Shown here piece by piece: positions 1 to 12,999 of a stretch of DNA of 64,000 bases. The position numbers and the translations under genes were made by a program. The first letter of the stretch is position 1. The number at the start of each line of letters is the position of its first letter. Below the pieces are notes generated by a model. It was not told the DNA's origin. It made no database searches and saw only the letters and a list, made by a program, of their open reading frames with translations. Location: the NCBI GenBank assembly GCA_036852015.1, contig JAANDG010000279.1, positions 118,012 through 182,011 of the forward strand. The letters run 5' to 3'. The DNA comes from Pelodera strongyloides. Lineage: Eukaryota > Nematoda > Chromadorea > Rhabditida > Rhabditidae.

Positions 1-1035
1 TGTCCCCGGCAACAGAAATTCACTTCAAACACGGCGCTCCGATTATCGACGTTCGAGTGGTTTCCGAAATGGCTAAGGTGAGTTTTTTTTTTACCTTTTT
101 GTCTCTTTCTTTGTTCTTGGCTTTGTTAACAAAAGTTTATTGTTTGTTTTCAGAAAGGCCTGTCGTCGCGGATTTTTATTGTGTCCACCGAGCAACAAAT
201 CACCTATTTCAAACTTCCGTCTCTAAAGAAAGGACACAAGATCAAGGTGACTGCAACCGAAGGGTTGAAAGTAAAGAAAGCCACAGTGACGAGCCTTCAA
301 AATAAGAAGAATGGTAAGTATGCATTGACTTAAACTACAAAGATTGCTGGGATTTCCCTGTTTGATGCGTTCGATTTGAGTCTTTTGAGGTTCCTTTATA
401 TGAACCTGGAAGAAGGATACTAAATAAACTGCAACCTGTTTATTTTAGAATCAGAATCCCGCAATTATCTTCTCCTCTTTCTGAATTCGGGTCAAGTCGA
501 CGTGGTGTCATTGCATGATATGCACAAGAAGGCACGATTCCAAGTTATTGACGTGAGTTTTTTTCTTTCCTTGACGCTATTATATTGTTCAACACTAACC
601 TTTATACATACCTTTCAAATGCGTAACGTGCAATTTTTCTCATTGATTACACGAGAAAATTCAATATATTGCTGCCCGTTAATTGCGACAGACGTATTTC
701 AACACTAATTTAATGTACACTTCCCTTAATTTTATGAAAAATTGACGTGTTGCATGAGAATGACCCCTTTATTTTTAAGCAGACATCCGTTGTCTGGTTA
801 CATTCAGCGTTGGCATGTCTCTCAATCATTTGGCAATGTTTATTTAATCCGAAACTGTAATGTTTAGAACAAGAACGTGACCGCTATTTCTTCGGCCGAG
901 TTCGGAGCTAACGGCGAAGTATTCTACCTTACTGATGGGTGTTCGCAATTACAACGGGCCACAGTTTCGCTTCATTCACACAAATGGGCACCATTCCACA
1001 GTGTGGCCACTAAGTGGACCCCGGAGTACGAGTGA
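1..1035 (+). CDS. lgl-1: Lethal giant larvae (Lgl) homologue, 3' end (5' partial)
   Basis: Four exons are visible: 1-77 (entered mid-gene), 154-313, 449-552 and 868-1035, ending in TGA at 1033-1035. The donors are GTGAGT, GTAAGT and GTGAGT, and the joined reading frame stays open. The encoded tail includes RIFIVSTEQQITYFKLPS, then KIKVTATEGLKVKK, then ISSAEFGANGEVFYLTDG. These match the C-terminal beta-propeller blades of the Lgl/tomosyn family; the pattern 'TEEQ..LP....KLKLTA.EG..V' is that of Lgl. The protein ends soon after this block with no R-SNARE-like tail, which argues for Lgl over tomosyn. Known role of the family: a cortical WD40 scaffold that opposes aPKC in cell polarity. The N-terminal propeller and the aPKC phosphorylation region lie outside the window. 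No polyadenylation signal is close; AATAAA occurs at 2174-2179 and 3085-3090. Confidence 0.85.
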
Positions 1036-4000
1036 GCTCTATCCAGCTCTTGCTTGCAAACATGAACCAATCGTCTACAAGATGTCGGTAAAGCGCCTAT
1101 TTGTGTTTTACTGTTGAATTCCGTTTAACGTAATAATCCACTCACTCGCACTGTCTCTGCTTTATAAAATTTATGCTAGTACCTCATAGTAAGCTCCGAT
1201 CTTATTGGTTACGTTGTTCACAGTATACGAGAGCCTGCAGTTTTCCCGAAGAAGTATCTGTATGATAGTAGTGACACTTTTATTTATGATGTTTTATAGA
1301 CGGGTGGTCGAGTGTATTTTCCCCTCTACCGATTGTTATTTGTTGCTTGAGTGGTGTTAACATAGATATGTTAAACACCTAAGTTAGTTTGGCTTTTTAA
1401 ATGACGAAGAAACAGTACCACTCAGGCTTTGATTATTTATCTATATTATGTTCTTACATTTTATATTCAAAGTTTTATGTTAATGAGCGGGTGAGAAGTA
1501 ACTAACTGCCTGCTTTCCTTGAATGGCTCTTATTTGTGTAGTTTATTTATTACATTGTGTTCTATATCTCATTGTTACAACCGACGAGCTTTTTTGACTC
1601 CCTAACTGTGCATTACGATTGTTATTTTTGGTAGAGGTTAGACTTGAATACTTCTCAGAAAGAAGTATATCCATTATTACTTGTGATGTGATTACAACTC
1701 ATTTATATTTTCACATTAGTTAGTTTGTTCTTGGTTCCGTACTGTTGTTTCTATTTGCTGTCACATAAGCAGTCGATATGAACCCGCGTGTGAACTTCCT
1801 ATAATAGACGGAATTTATGAAATGTTCTGTGATTAATTGCTTTTTGGAGATGACCGTTTCATTGACGCTTTCTTGTACGAACATTTTTTTGTTAACTTTT
1901 TATCCCGTTTATAGAAAAGCGCAAAATTGCAAAAAGTGATCGATTAAGTGAGGAAATTCGCAGCGGGAACTCCGTGTTCGTGATGTCCCAGATTCATTGA
2001 GTTTGTAATTTTCTTCCTGTATTATAGGACTTACCAAAGAAATTTACAGCTATTTTATGTGGGCAGCTAATTATTTCAGTTTTGCATATTAACCCCTCCC
2101 CCCAAATAGTTTAAGCATGTCATATATTCTACTGTTCATGTTGGCGCGTGTCAATTCGTCTATTTTTGAAATGAATAAAATGCTGCATGCTCAATTTTCT
2201 TCTTTTTTTTGTTGGTGTTTCATTTCATCTTGAATGGTGTACTTTAATTGTCTTGAATTATTGTTTATGGAATACATTTCCCATTTTAGCATTTTTTGTC
2301 ACATTTGTAGGTTATAAAGTTCTTCAGGCCCTTTAGTATTTCCTTTTGTCGTATTTTGATTGGTGTTCTCTGTGGCGGTTAACATTTTGCTCTTTGGTAT
2401 TTTTTGTATTGACGTTGCTGGGCTTTCCTCGGGGCCAATTCAGTGTGCTTCTATGGCTCTTGTCCACTGCTAGGGGCTACTGGCCCACTGCGCTCCATCC
2501 ATATTTTTTCTTCCTTTTTGAGGAAAGAAACGACCGCTTGGCCCCGTTGCCATTTTCAATCTCCTAATCTAATCCTATTTTGTTTCTTAATACATTCACA
2601 TAGTATTTCTTTGTTAGCACTTCTACTAATGCATGTAGTATACATATATACTTAATAATGAGCAAACATTTGGTTTTATGATTCTAGATGTAGATGAGTG
2701 AAAAAAACTCAAAGTAAACAAGAAAATCTAGGGTAACACAGTGATCTTGGTAAATTGTTGGAAAAGGCAGACATCTTGACCCGAAATGAGTTGTTTTTGA
2801 ACATTGTACCTGGTGCGTAGAACTTGTTTTGTGATCATTAATTATTTGCGTACTTATGGCAACCCTGCACCGAAACAAATATATTTAGCCATATCTTTAT
2901 TGTTTGTGATTCACTGTATTCAGGATTGAAATTGTTGTCTTCTTTTGCTTTGTTTTTATGAATAAGTGGATACAATTTGGGTGCATAAGAACGTGTGATA
3001 GTCTGTGTAGATTGGCCTTGTTCTTCAAAGAAACTGACTGGCAAAAATGTTTTTTTTTCCGAGTGAGATATGTTTATATATTTCAATAAAATGGCTTACT
3101 GCCCTACAACACTGAAGCGATGAAAGTAGCAAAATATGCCGAACTTTGTGACCAGAGCCTTTTCATATAATTCCACGCTCATCAGCTACTGTGCAGGCAA
3201 TTCAAGGGGGAATTATGTTCGCCCTTCTAGCGCTTGCTTTCCCTTTTGCAATATTACTACCCGCACTCTTGACTCACGCTCAGTTCATAACTCGGAAGTT
3301 GGAAAAGTTCGCGCGTCCTTTCCACTTCATGGCGAGAGAACGTGAGATATGCGCTGGTTTCGTTCTCTCGGACCGGATCGTGATCGCCGTTTCCCCATTT
3401 TTGACCTGATCCTGCTTCCTATCGACTACCACAATACCACCCCATGGTGTCGTACCTTTCGATTGTTGTGAGAACTTTTTCCAAGTTTTTTTTTTGTTAA
3501 TGATTCTTAGTATTATCATTACTTAGAGTGCGGGATATTTTGATGTTTGAACGACTTTTCAAACTTTTGCTCGATCAATATATCTCCAGGTTCATGTCGC
3601 GCACATTATGTGCTTGACCTTGTACTCATCACGCCTTTCTATACTGAACGAGAGTGCGCGAATTACATTTTGTATGCAAGTCATTTTTTACTTGATCTTT
3701 CCCTGGTCTGTTTGTCGATCTGCCAAATACTGCAAAATTTATCGCAATTAAAAATTACCATTCGAAAAGAATCCAAGCCACAAAGAAAAGAACAAAAAGT
3801 TGCTATGCTACATTTGACGACCGTTGTATCCTTTGTGACAATTTATTTATTCCGAGAAGCTTGACGTTTTTCGTGTTCCCTTATTGATCATTCTTGTTTT
3901 TTTTGCTAAATTTGTTGGTTTAGGCCTTTCACATTATCATTTATTTTCAGGGCGTAAATCACATATCCGTTGTTTGCTCGGATGGGCCAACGCAAGAAAC

Positions 4001-6885
4001 AACGGCCGCGGAAAAACGGTGCGTGACAATTACTGCTTGTGCGTTTGTCGTTCATCCTCTTATTCCCTCTTTGGATGGAACGTCAAACTTTTGTAATCCT
4101 CTCATCAGACTAACATTAGCATTTCAAGGAATCTATTTTCATTTTTAACATATTACACCCACCACGCGTTTTCGCCATTCCTATTCGAATTATTTCATCA
4201 TGAACATCTTTTGGTCTTTGATTTCTTGAATTAGAAGATTGTTCTTTAGAGATCGTTTTATATATCTCTTTCTTGTGGTATCTTTCCTTATTGCAAAGAT
4301 CATCACTGCTCCAGTCCTCAGTTGTGGTGGTTTATAGATGCGGTAGGGTAGGGTGCGTTGAAAGAGCAAAGAGCCCAAGTCGCAGTTTGCGGACATTTGA
4401 AATGTTAGTGTTACAGGTAGAAGGAGAACAGTAATTCCCATTCTTTGATTTATAATTTTTCTACGTGAGCCATTCAGAAGCAAATCTTGCCATTCCTCTT
4501 CGATTCTTGTACTTATTCATTTTCAAACTAATTCAAAGGACTGTGTAAGAAAGGGTTTCGTTAACAAAAAAAGGAACATCTGACCAGTGGAGATTCCAGA
4601 GAGATAGGGGAAATGGCCTGAGAGTCCAGGGCCGCACTGGTCCAACGGATATAAGACAAAAGTGATTGCTGATCGATTACGTTGAACCCCAAAGCTCCCC
4701 CTACTCGAGAAAGAAAAAAAAATAGCGAAGGAAGAGAAATTGACGCTGTATTGCCCTTCGTGTCGGCTATACTGGCAAATCGCCATTTGAACCACCAATT
4801 GGACCAACTTTCCAGTTTTCATTCGCAATACAACATTAATGTACGTTCAACTTGAATTCAACTGTTTGGTTTAAGCACTATGTATGTGCAGCTTCCGATT
4901 CTTGTGCTGTATATGGAGAGTTAAAAGTGGCTTTCTTTATTAGCTACTTCATTTTTTACTATTTCGCATTATTTCTGATTTCGTGATGGTCTTCCCTAGT
5001 TTTTTAACGAGAAGATAATTTTTTCTGCGCCTTGAAAATCGAACCAGTTTCAGATTAGAAATGCAAAAATGCATCACGCCACTAAACCCTAATAAACACC
5101 CCTTTTGTTCATTTAAAGAACATGATCACCAGTCGCATATCTTGGAGTGAATGAACTTAATTTTAATTATATTATAAAAAAAGCGTCTGCTCTATTTTTA
5201 GAGGAACGCATGTAAATCAAGAAAGCAAAAACAAAACTCACCGGGTAAAATAGACGCATATTTATCGTTTATTTGTAAAAGTAAGTGTGGAAATCAATCT
5301 ACACATAGTTCGTGAAACGTCTTGTTTTGGCAAAAGCTACACGGTGCATGGTTAGCTAGGAGCAAGAAAGGCTCCGACCGGTGCTAGGTTAGGTGTTTTG
5401 ATTTTGAGCTGTTCCAAATGAATACCTGTTCAAGCAACCATCTAGCATATACAAGCTAAATAATGATACCACAAATCTATTATTGACACTATGATCACTT
5501 TGGCCTATTCAGTAGCTATTGGCGTATGGTTTAAAATATAAAACAGCTAGTCACTCGAGTAATTCAATGGACCGTCCGACCCATTAACCCTAACTTGGAA
5601 AGTGCTTACTTTTGCTTAAGGATTAAATTTAAAAGCTGAGACTGTCCGAAAAAATCTTAATTTTTTCCGTGCCCTTTTTCCAACATTTACCATTTAGCCC
5701 CATTTTCACATGTCCGCAAAGACCCTGACTGATTCAGAATACTTTATTATTCAAGGAATAATTTGCGTATTGTTTTTAGTTAGCCAGCAGATTCCTGGCG
5801 GAAGACCTCACCGAGTCAAATGTCAATATCGCGTGATCTCTTCTACCTCGCCACCCATTCCTAGCTATCTCTATCTCTCAAATATCCTGTCGTTATCTAG
5901 CCTTTCTATTGAATAGCACGTATGATCAGTGTTCTTAATTGCCTGCGTCTCTCTGCTAAGGGAATTTTCTCCCCATCATTCCATGAACCTAATATTATGA
6001 AACATTGGTTTCAAGAGAATCTTAAGCACAACTAAGAGAACCATATGCGAAAGTCTCCTTGGTAAGCAAATTGTCAAACAAATAAAGTACCAAATAAGCT
6101 AATGGTAAAGGTAACATGCAGTCCATTTTCCGAGTTGGGAGGGTAGAGACAGTATGGATGGTATCTTTTTTTCTTTATGTTACATACAGACTATTCCTTG
6201 TACACTGAGTGTCAACAAATTACTCCTTTTCACGTGATATATCAGATGAGAAAAAGCAGAAACAGCTGTGAAATTATCAAGAGTTTTTTTCTGAATTCCA
6301 GCACTTGTTATCAACAATCTGGTTTTGTAGCATTGAAGATGAAATAGCTTGAGTTACATTATTCTTAAGTTCAATGTACTATGTTCCCATCGTAAACAAG
6401 GAACTGTGCATATGTCCAAGGCCAAGGTTCTGTTTGGTTATATATTCAGGAAGAGAAATAATTTTAAATTCCAGGTAGATTACAGACTAAGGTAGTTTAC
6501 AGTTTATATTAAAGCATTTCACTTGGATCGGACAGTTTCTCTTCGTGTTTGCTCCATTGTAATGTTTTGAACATGTAGCGCGCGCATTAATAATTAAACA
6601 GCAGGAAATGCGTTTGGAGTAACCTAGGGAACTGCGGGTACCTGGACGTTTTACAGAACTAACATAGGATTCAGCTCTTCCACATTAGATTCCTCGTAAA
6701 GATCAAAATGTGATTCGATACTTTTACAAGGGGGAACTACATTTTGAGCATCTCTTTCCCGATTTTGGAGCTTTACAATTACCAAATCGTTCAGTTCCAT
6801 ATATAATTGTTTGTAATATGTGCGTGCGTTATTTCCTTTTGTCGTCTCCGCCCTTTTGAATGATCTTTGCAATAAGGAACTGAAT

Positions 6886-6962
6886 GGCAGAAAGAGAGAA
6901 GATGGAGGGAGAGGTAGAGAGAAAATGAGGGAAGAGAGGAGAAGAGAAAAAGAGAGGACACC
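6886..6962 (+). repeat. GA-rich purine tract
   Basis: A stretch of roughly 75 bases is almost entirely A and G, made of GAGAGA/GGAGA-like units. It is imperfect, not a clean microsatellite. Confidence 0.7.
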
Positions 6963-7682
6963 TAGTCTCGGTCAGACCACTAGTCACCCAGGCCTGGAGC
7001 CTGCAGTCTCTGAACGTACCAAGAGTACGGCCTCAGTGCACGTGAACAAACCAGAATGCTCTACAGTATACGTGTATACTGGAAAATGTAGAGTTACACA
7101 AGGTGTAAGTGACGTGGCTGTAATTCTGGGCTTCAAAATCCGTCTGTAACCGTTGCCAACCGTAATTTTCGTCAGTTATTTTCTGAGTGTGCGCGCAAAG
7201 TCTGGAACAAATCATTGTAGTAATAGTTGATGTTACTGCGTGTTGTATGTGCGTGGGTAAAAAAGGTCGATCCCATTATAAATAGTTTTCTTTTAAGGAC
7301 AATTGAAACGAAACTCGTAAGACTCGGTTTTTGTTTACTTGGTGTTTTCTTTATCTTTCATTCTTCCTTCATTTTTTTTCATTTATCGGTCTTGTTCGTA
7401 ATCATAAATAGATAAAAAAAGAATAGCCAGATAATTGCGGGAAGGACGTTCTATGGAGTTGTTGAGCTTTGCACAGAACGATGAAAAAAATTATAGTTGA
7501 AAAAATTATATTACGGCCGAATGTAGTATAATTAACAATAGTTAATAACATATTTATACCCATTGCGCCGTAAGCAGGTTGTAAATAAACGTTATACGGA
7601 AGTTACCAATTGTTACGGGGCAGTGAACTGTTTTATTTTAGCTTTCGCGACAAAAAAAGTCGAAGCGCTGCAAATTCTTGCC

Positions 7683-7705
7683 GCAAAATGCATTTTGCAA
7701 AATGC
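7683..7705. repeat. Two overlapping 16-bp perfect palindromes
   Basis: GCAAAATGCATTTTGC (7683-7698) and GCATTTTGCAAAATGC (7690-7705) are each perfect palindromes and share 9 bases. The segment can therefore fold in two mutually exclusive ways. No flanking element boundary was recognised. Confidence 0.8.
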
Positions 7706-9126
7706 AAAACGCGTTTCGAGAGTGTCTGGCACACGGCCAAGTCGTAGTCTGTAGTCTGTAGCTTGCAATGCAATCTAGCTGATGCTGCCTCTGTTTCCGT
7801 GCGGAATTTGCGCAACGTTTCCACTATTTTTTCAATCTTTTCCGTGAAACTCTTAGATGGATTATCATAGATTTCGTAGACAATCTTACAGGTTGACAAA
7901 ATTGTGGAGGAGACACTGTTTCAAACAAGAAAACCAAAATATTTTGCAAAATTCCTAAAATTCACGTCCTTTTCCATGGCAAACTAATAACTGTAGTGGT
8001 TCCTAATGTACTACGTATTTAATGCAAATTGTATGTCTATTTTTAGTTTTAAAAGTTATAAGCACTTTTAAAACAATTATGTTACAGGGTGGCGCCCGCT
8101 GGCGGAAGTCTTTCCACAGGACTTACGGTTGGTTTTTCTTTATTTAATTTTACTTGTTTAAGGCGGAAAGACACGTGGTTTGTGAAACAAACTCAACAAC
8201 TGAATTTTCATACACTGCACGCAAATTTTGCTCAACTTTGTGCCGGAAATGCTCTGTACGGGCACATCATTTGCATATAATAAATTGAAACGTAATTGTC
8301 CAGTATTCGTTTCACACACCGCGTATCATTGCGCCCCCTCTTTAGTCGTGTATGGATATTGCTTACTGTTTTTTGTAGTTGTCCATGTTTTTCTTATGCC
8401 TTTATTCTTATTTCGTTACTTGTTTCATTAGTTAGTTGTTCTGCTTTTGTTCATCCCCTGCATGTATTAGATGGCTTTTTGCTCGCGAAGTCCATGTAGA
8501 GTCATGTATGCAATGTTTCGATACTCACCATTCAATACATCTAAGTGGTGCCACTTTACGCTGTAGTCTGTATCTAGGAAAAACACATGTTTTGGTCAGA
8601 CAGATTACGAGGGTAGATACATACTGTAGATACGCAACGTTTATCAAAATCGCGTGTTTTTTTGTTTTGTTTTTATCTTTGGAACGGCATTCCCAGCTGA
8701 CATGACAGAATGTCCCTCACTGGGAGCAAAGAAAGACTGTAATTATCATGGAGATCACGTGAAATTGCGAAGCGCTTTAAATTAGTTTATACTCAGTACT
8801 GTTTGAGCATATCTCCTATATCCTTGAGAGGATACAATTTATATATAAATTATATGTAAAAAACAAGATATATTATATATAATGGAGCTGTTGTAATTTA
8901 CGCTTGAGCACGTGTCAGCTTATAAATTTCACCTTTCTTGTTCTGCGGAGACATGCTAAATCGTTTCCCTTTGCATTTTCCGCGGAATATTTGAGATGTT
9001 GTAGGCTATACCCGTAGCCGTAGCCTAGTCTGCGCAGTGTCTGTTCATTCTCACGTGCTGTATCTCAGTCTCACTAGGCCGATATCCGGATTTGACCCAC
9101 CAGTGCGCGAACCTGCAAGGTTGAAT

Positions 9127-9141
9127 GGGGGGGGGGGGGGG
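9127..9141 (+). repeat. Mononucleotide run of 15 G
   Basis: Fifteen consecutive G, followed by TTGGGGG. Such runs can form G-quadruplexes and are unstable in nematodes lacking the DOG-1/FANCJ helicase (known biology). No gene is attached. Confidence 0.9.
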
Positions 9142-9451
9142 TTGGGGGAACAGAGGGTGAGAGGTACATATGCAAAACTAAAAAAATATTAGGGATATTC
9201 TCTGTGCTTAAAATTAAAAAGTGCATGACTGCACAAGGTAATGATATGGTGCATAAATGAGGTTCCTGACTGATTTTTACTATATTTGACCGAGGTCGTT
9301 CAACTGCCGTTGAACTCCGATATATTTTCCAAAATTCTTCTTTTATCTCTTCTTCAAGCGGTCGTACGTCTTTTCTTCTGCAAATTATTCTAATAATTTA
9401 AATTGGGGGAATTGGGGAAAAATCGGTGCTGGGGAAATACTGAAAGCCTAC

Positions 9452-9480
9452 AGTGCAATATTGCATTTTGATATTGCACT
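9452..9480 (+). repeat. Perfect 10-bp hairpin with 9-nt loop
   Basis: AGTGCAATAT (9452-9461) and ATATTGCACT (9471-9480) are exact inverted copies around the loop TGCATTTTG. The 3' arm contains TATTGCACT, the 5' end of miR-25/92/235-family microRNAs. A possible outer stem pairs 9425-9433 with 9494-9502, but the middle is poorly paired, so calling this a microRNA gene would be premature. Confidence 0.5.
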
Positions 9481-10865
9481 AGATAAATAAGGACCCGGGA
9501 CCTTGTAAGGAATAACATGTTGTGTTTACATCAATGACCCAACATTGGAGATCCTCTCTGTCTGGAGGTATGCGAGAGTCACAGAACCTCATAGACTGTT
9601 ACCCAAAGTAGAAAACATTTATTGTTGATCAGACACAGTTTCTCTGAAAAGAGAATTGGTGTGCGAGTGTTTTCATTAAATAGCATAATTGTCTCGCTAC
9701 GAGACTAGAGGAGCCGAGATACTGAGCGTTTCGTAGATTGTTACTCGGAAAGGTAGGGGGAGGGGCAGTCCGATGGGAAAGATAACGGCGCCGACTACCT
9801 CAAGGTCGTGGCTCGGATCCAGCCTTAGGGAGTTGCACCCGGGCGGCGTCGAGAGCGGTGCCCTGCTGGCAACTCCGAAACTGCATACTTGCCTTTCTAT
9901 GTATGAATTCCCGGGTATCCAATTAACTAGCTTCTGCTTCTCAACTCAACAGCACAGTGTAGTAACATGAACTACCTGTACGTGATACGGTTACCTTCCT
10001 ACTCTTATGCGATCAAGTCACTATTGAAATACTTGATGTGTTACTTACGCTTTCCCAAACTGAGATTTGCAGTTTAGAGGTTTAGAGACCTCTGTCATTC
10101 TACGTATGCTCCTATATCGATGACTTACAGTAGTCGTAATCTCAACATCGGTAGTTAATACAACTACATTTCGCGACCTTTGCTAGGTGTTATAGTTGTC
10201 CTATTTATTGTTTATTTATTTAACAACATAAAATAAATAGCCCCAACTTTGCACTTCACATGTCATTCATATGTGATTTGTTTGCTTTTTTCATCCAGGC
10301 TGATAAGAGTCGAACGAGGTTATGCCATACACGCGATCCTTTGTGAATAATCATTCTTACTAATTGTCCCACGACGATTTGGTTGGTCTCTGCATTTATG
10401 ATGTGTTAATAAAAAATAGATCTAGAATAATTGTTGAAAGTTTTGTCATGTTGATTAGGTCCATTTAATAACGAGCGTTTCTCAGTTCATTGCATATATA
10501 AGATTGCTCTAAACTTGTAACAACTTATCTGCACTTTCATTTAAAAAAGAAATTGATACTACCTGGGGAAACCGGTATATGTATTCTTTTGTTCAATTAC
10601 GATCGAGCGATTGGGTTGATATTTCGAGCAGCGTACGCCTTCCCACTTCTTTTATGTTAACTTTGCCTCAATTAATTTTGGACTTAAACTTGTATTTTTG
10701 GTAACTAAGGCGCTTGTTGTGAATTATCGCAATAACCACTACAAAACTACGATGTAGAGTTGCTTGACCAAAACATAGTTTGTTGTGACAAAATGACAAA
10801 ATGATGCATGTCCGAGTCATAATCAGTATTGATCCATCATTCACTATTAATGTTTTTGTTTCAAC

Positions 10866-11157
10866 CTTCGAACCATAATCTCCAAGCGGACTAGAGAACA
10901 TCACCCCACCTGTGAGAGGGCTATCAGTGTCCTGGGGAAGTCTTGTCAGTTCTTCCATGCTCAGGGGGTACATTCCTGGGTTATCTCTGTACGAAATCAG
11001 ACACTCTTTCGTGTTCTCGTAGTCGGTCGGCTCTCCGCTATGGGGCATCACTATTTCACGCTCGGAGAATTCGCCGGTTCTCAACTATTGGGCGCCTGCC
11101 ACCAATGGCAAAGCTTTTCTCATCCTTAAATGAAATAGTTTCATAGCCAGATTCCAT
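10866..11157 (-). pseudogene. Coding-like minus-strand segment, frame-broken, unidentified
   Basis: Read on the minus strand, an ATG at 11157 opens a clean frame (begins MESGYETISFKDEK) that stops at 11056-11058. A second frame, open from just below a TAG at 11085-11087 and with its own ATG at 11048, continues with strongly coding-like composition (TDYENTKECLISYRDNPG, then MYPLSMEELTRLP). It runs to a possible donor, AAG|GTTGAA, at 10866/10865. The two frames look like one exon broken by a small frameshift, or else the second ATG begins a genuine first exon. No family was recognised and no following exon was found towards lower coordinates. A pseudogene fragment is the simplest reading. Confidence 0.35.
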
Positions 11158-12977
11158 TGGTTTCGGTTAGTTCGACGCGTTATGCCACAATGCTAGGGTT
11201 GTTAAGCATTGTGACATTGATTGCACAGGTACGTGAAACAATCACAAACCCTCAGCTTTTCCGCTTAGAACACAACCCTAGGTCCTCAAAGCAACATTTT
11301 CTCATAAACGTCCGGTTGGGTCCAACTGCTTATAAAAGCACAATTCTCAAACTCTTGAGTATTATTTTTTTACATTGCTGTTTCTAAGTTAACTCTTTTA
11401 TTTTTGTTTGTATATTCTCTTTTAATGCCTCTTGGTGGGATTGGATGGTCTCAAATACTTGCTGGCTGGCGTTTGTGTTTGCGAACTTGAACTTGCGATG
11501 AGTCATGTCGCTTAGGTCAAAATTTCCCCCAAATTTGCTCTCTGTGATGATTTATTTAACCAGTGAACTACATGTACTGTCCCATTTTTCTTGATTGTTG
11601 TAAACTCGGAAGGTGCATCTTCTTTAAATCTCTGGGTTTTTTTGCAAATCTTTCTTAAAACAGAAATTATCCCCCAGAAATGCTGAATCCGAATGTTCAA
11701 AGTTAATATGCCGTGCTTGGGTTACTTTCCGCAACTCCATACTTATCAAACAGCCGTTCAACCTTCGTAGCTGCCTTTTGTGTTCGTGTTTATGTGTTTA
11801 TTGAATTATTCGCCCTTTTTCCAACTTTAGCCAAATTTGTTAGGCGAACAACGTCTGTAATGGTCGGAGGACTAGGGATCGATTTCGGTGAAGGCTGGCG
11901 TCATTCCTTAAACTTCTATGCAAATAAGCTGTTTTCGCATACTTTCCGATATAACCTTAACCCCCAAGACCAGTCTTGCCCCAAAACACTGCTCAGATCG
12001 GTAAGGAGGCGAAAAACTACTCCAAGTTTGAATTTTCTTTCTTCGTTACACGTGGTCGTATTGCTCCACAAAGGGCAGAACTTGTTTCCACGAGGCTCTT
12101 GAAAGTACTCCACTCTGCGTGTCTTCATGCTTGGAACAGTGAAGATAATTATTTCAATTATGCACTATAAGGATATATACTTGATCTTTTGAACATTTAA
12201 TTAGTTCCGCCATAATTATTGATTTGTTTGGCATAATTGATTTTAATTTTTCTAATTTGTGTGGGGTTCATTGGCGCCGCGCATTACATATGTAAATCGC
12301 GAGTGAGTCAATTTTCTGTTCTATGATATAATAATTAATCAGTTATAACTCCGCCCACGTTCCAGTTGCTTCTTTGCTCCGCCCATTAGTTTATTCACCC
12401 ATTATGGACATCAATTTTTCTTATGTTATTTAATCATCCGGGTACTTTTTTTATAAGAAAAACATCTCACGCATCTTCCCTTTTTACCATAATATTTTGA
12501 TTCAGATTTCTACGCATATACCTATGTTGATTAAAAACTCGTTACGCAACTTTCATAAATTTAAAAGCGCCCATACAATGTTCAGAAGTATTTGTCGCGA
12601 GCCTCGTGCTCTCGCTATTATGTAGATAAAACTGTTCGCGCAATTAACGGATTTGGCAATGTGCAACTTTAGTACAGAATACAGCCCCCTGTCTCTCGGC
12701 AGTGCCGCTATGGTCTTAATACGGACAACGTAATTTTTTGCTTATGCTTCTCATTCACGAGTTGATTTATAGAAGCTGCTTTAACTAGTTGTGTGTTTGC
12801 TATTAACCCAGTCGGTGTAGATGCATGACACTAACTTGCTTTGTTTCGTGGACTTTTTGATCACTTATTTGCGGTTCGTTAGTTGAAATGTATCACGGGG
12901 ACTTATGACGGTGGTTTTCTTTGTGTGTTTTGCTTTGATTGCTGGTGTTAATTTCAATATTTGCATTTTTTCTTGAA

Positions 12978-12999
12978 TTTGCCCTTTTGTAGCCCTGCA
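12978..12999 (+). promoter_or_regulatory. Splice acceptor just upstream of the ACC start codon
   Basis: A pyrimidine-rich stretch ending in TTTTGTAG (AG at 12991-12992) lies 7 bases before the ATG at 13000. The placement fits either a 5' UTR intron or a spliced-leader trans-splice site, which is usual for nematode genes. No in-frame ATG is lost by choosing this start. Confidence 0.5.

Larger units (their letters stand above)
1036..12990. other. Long intergenic region between lgl-1 and ACC
   Basis: About 12 kb in which I find no complete multi-exon gene. Open frames here are short, AT-rich and lack conserved motifs. It holds the lgl-1 3' UTR, a GA-rich tract (6886-6962), overlapping palindromes (7683-7705), a 15-G run (9127-9141), a hairpin (9452-9480), a GC-richer island around 9760-9880 with no assignable product, and a coding-like minus-strand segment at 10866-11157. 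It presumably also contains the ACC promoter and possibly untranslated ACC exons, which I cannot place. Confidence 0.6.

Noticed and set aside
7633..7899. 88-codon minus-strand ORF with a charged, helical-looking N-terminal half
   Set aside because: No ATG start (TTG), contains palindromic repeat sequence and lacks splice context; coding status unsupported.
9770..9880. GC-rich island containing a let-7-like GAGGTAG on the minus strand
   Set aside because: No complementary arm within precursor distance, so not a let-7 family hairpin; no protein or RNA family recognised.
11713..12102. 129-codon plus-strand ORF
   Set aside because: Overlaps open frames on both strands and has no conserved motif; a by-chance open stretch.
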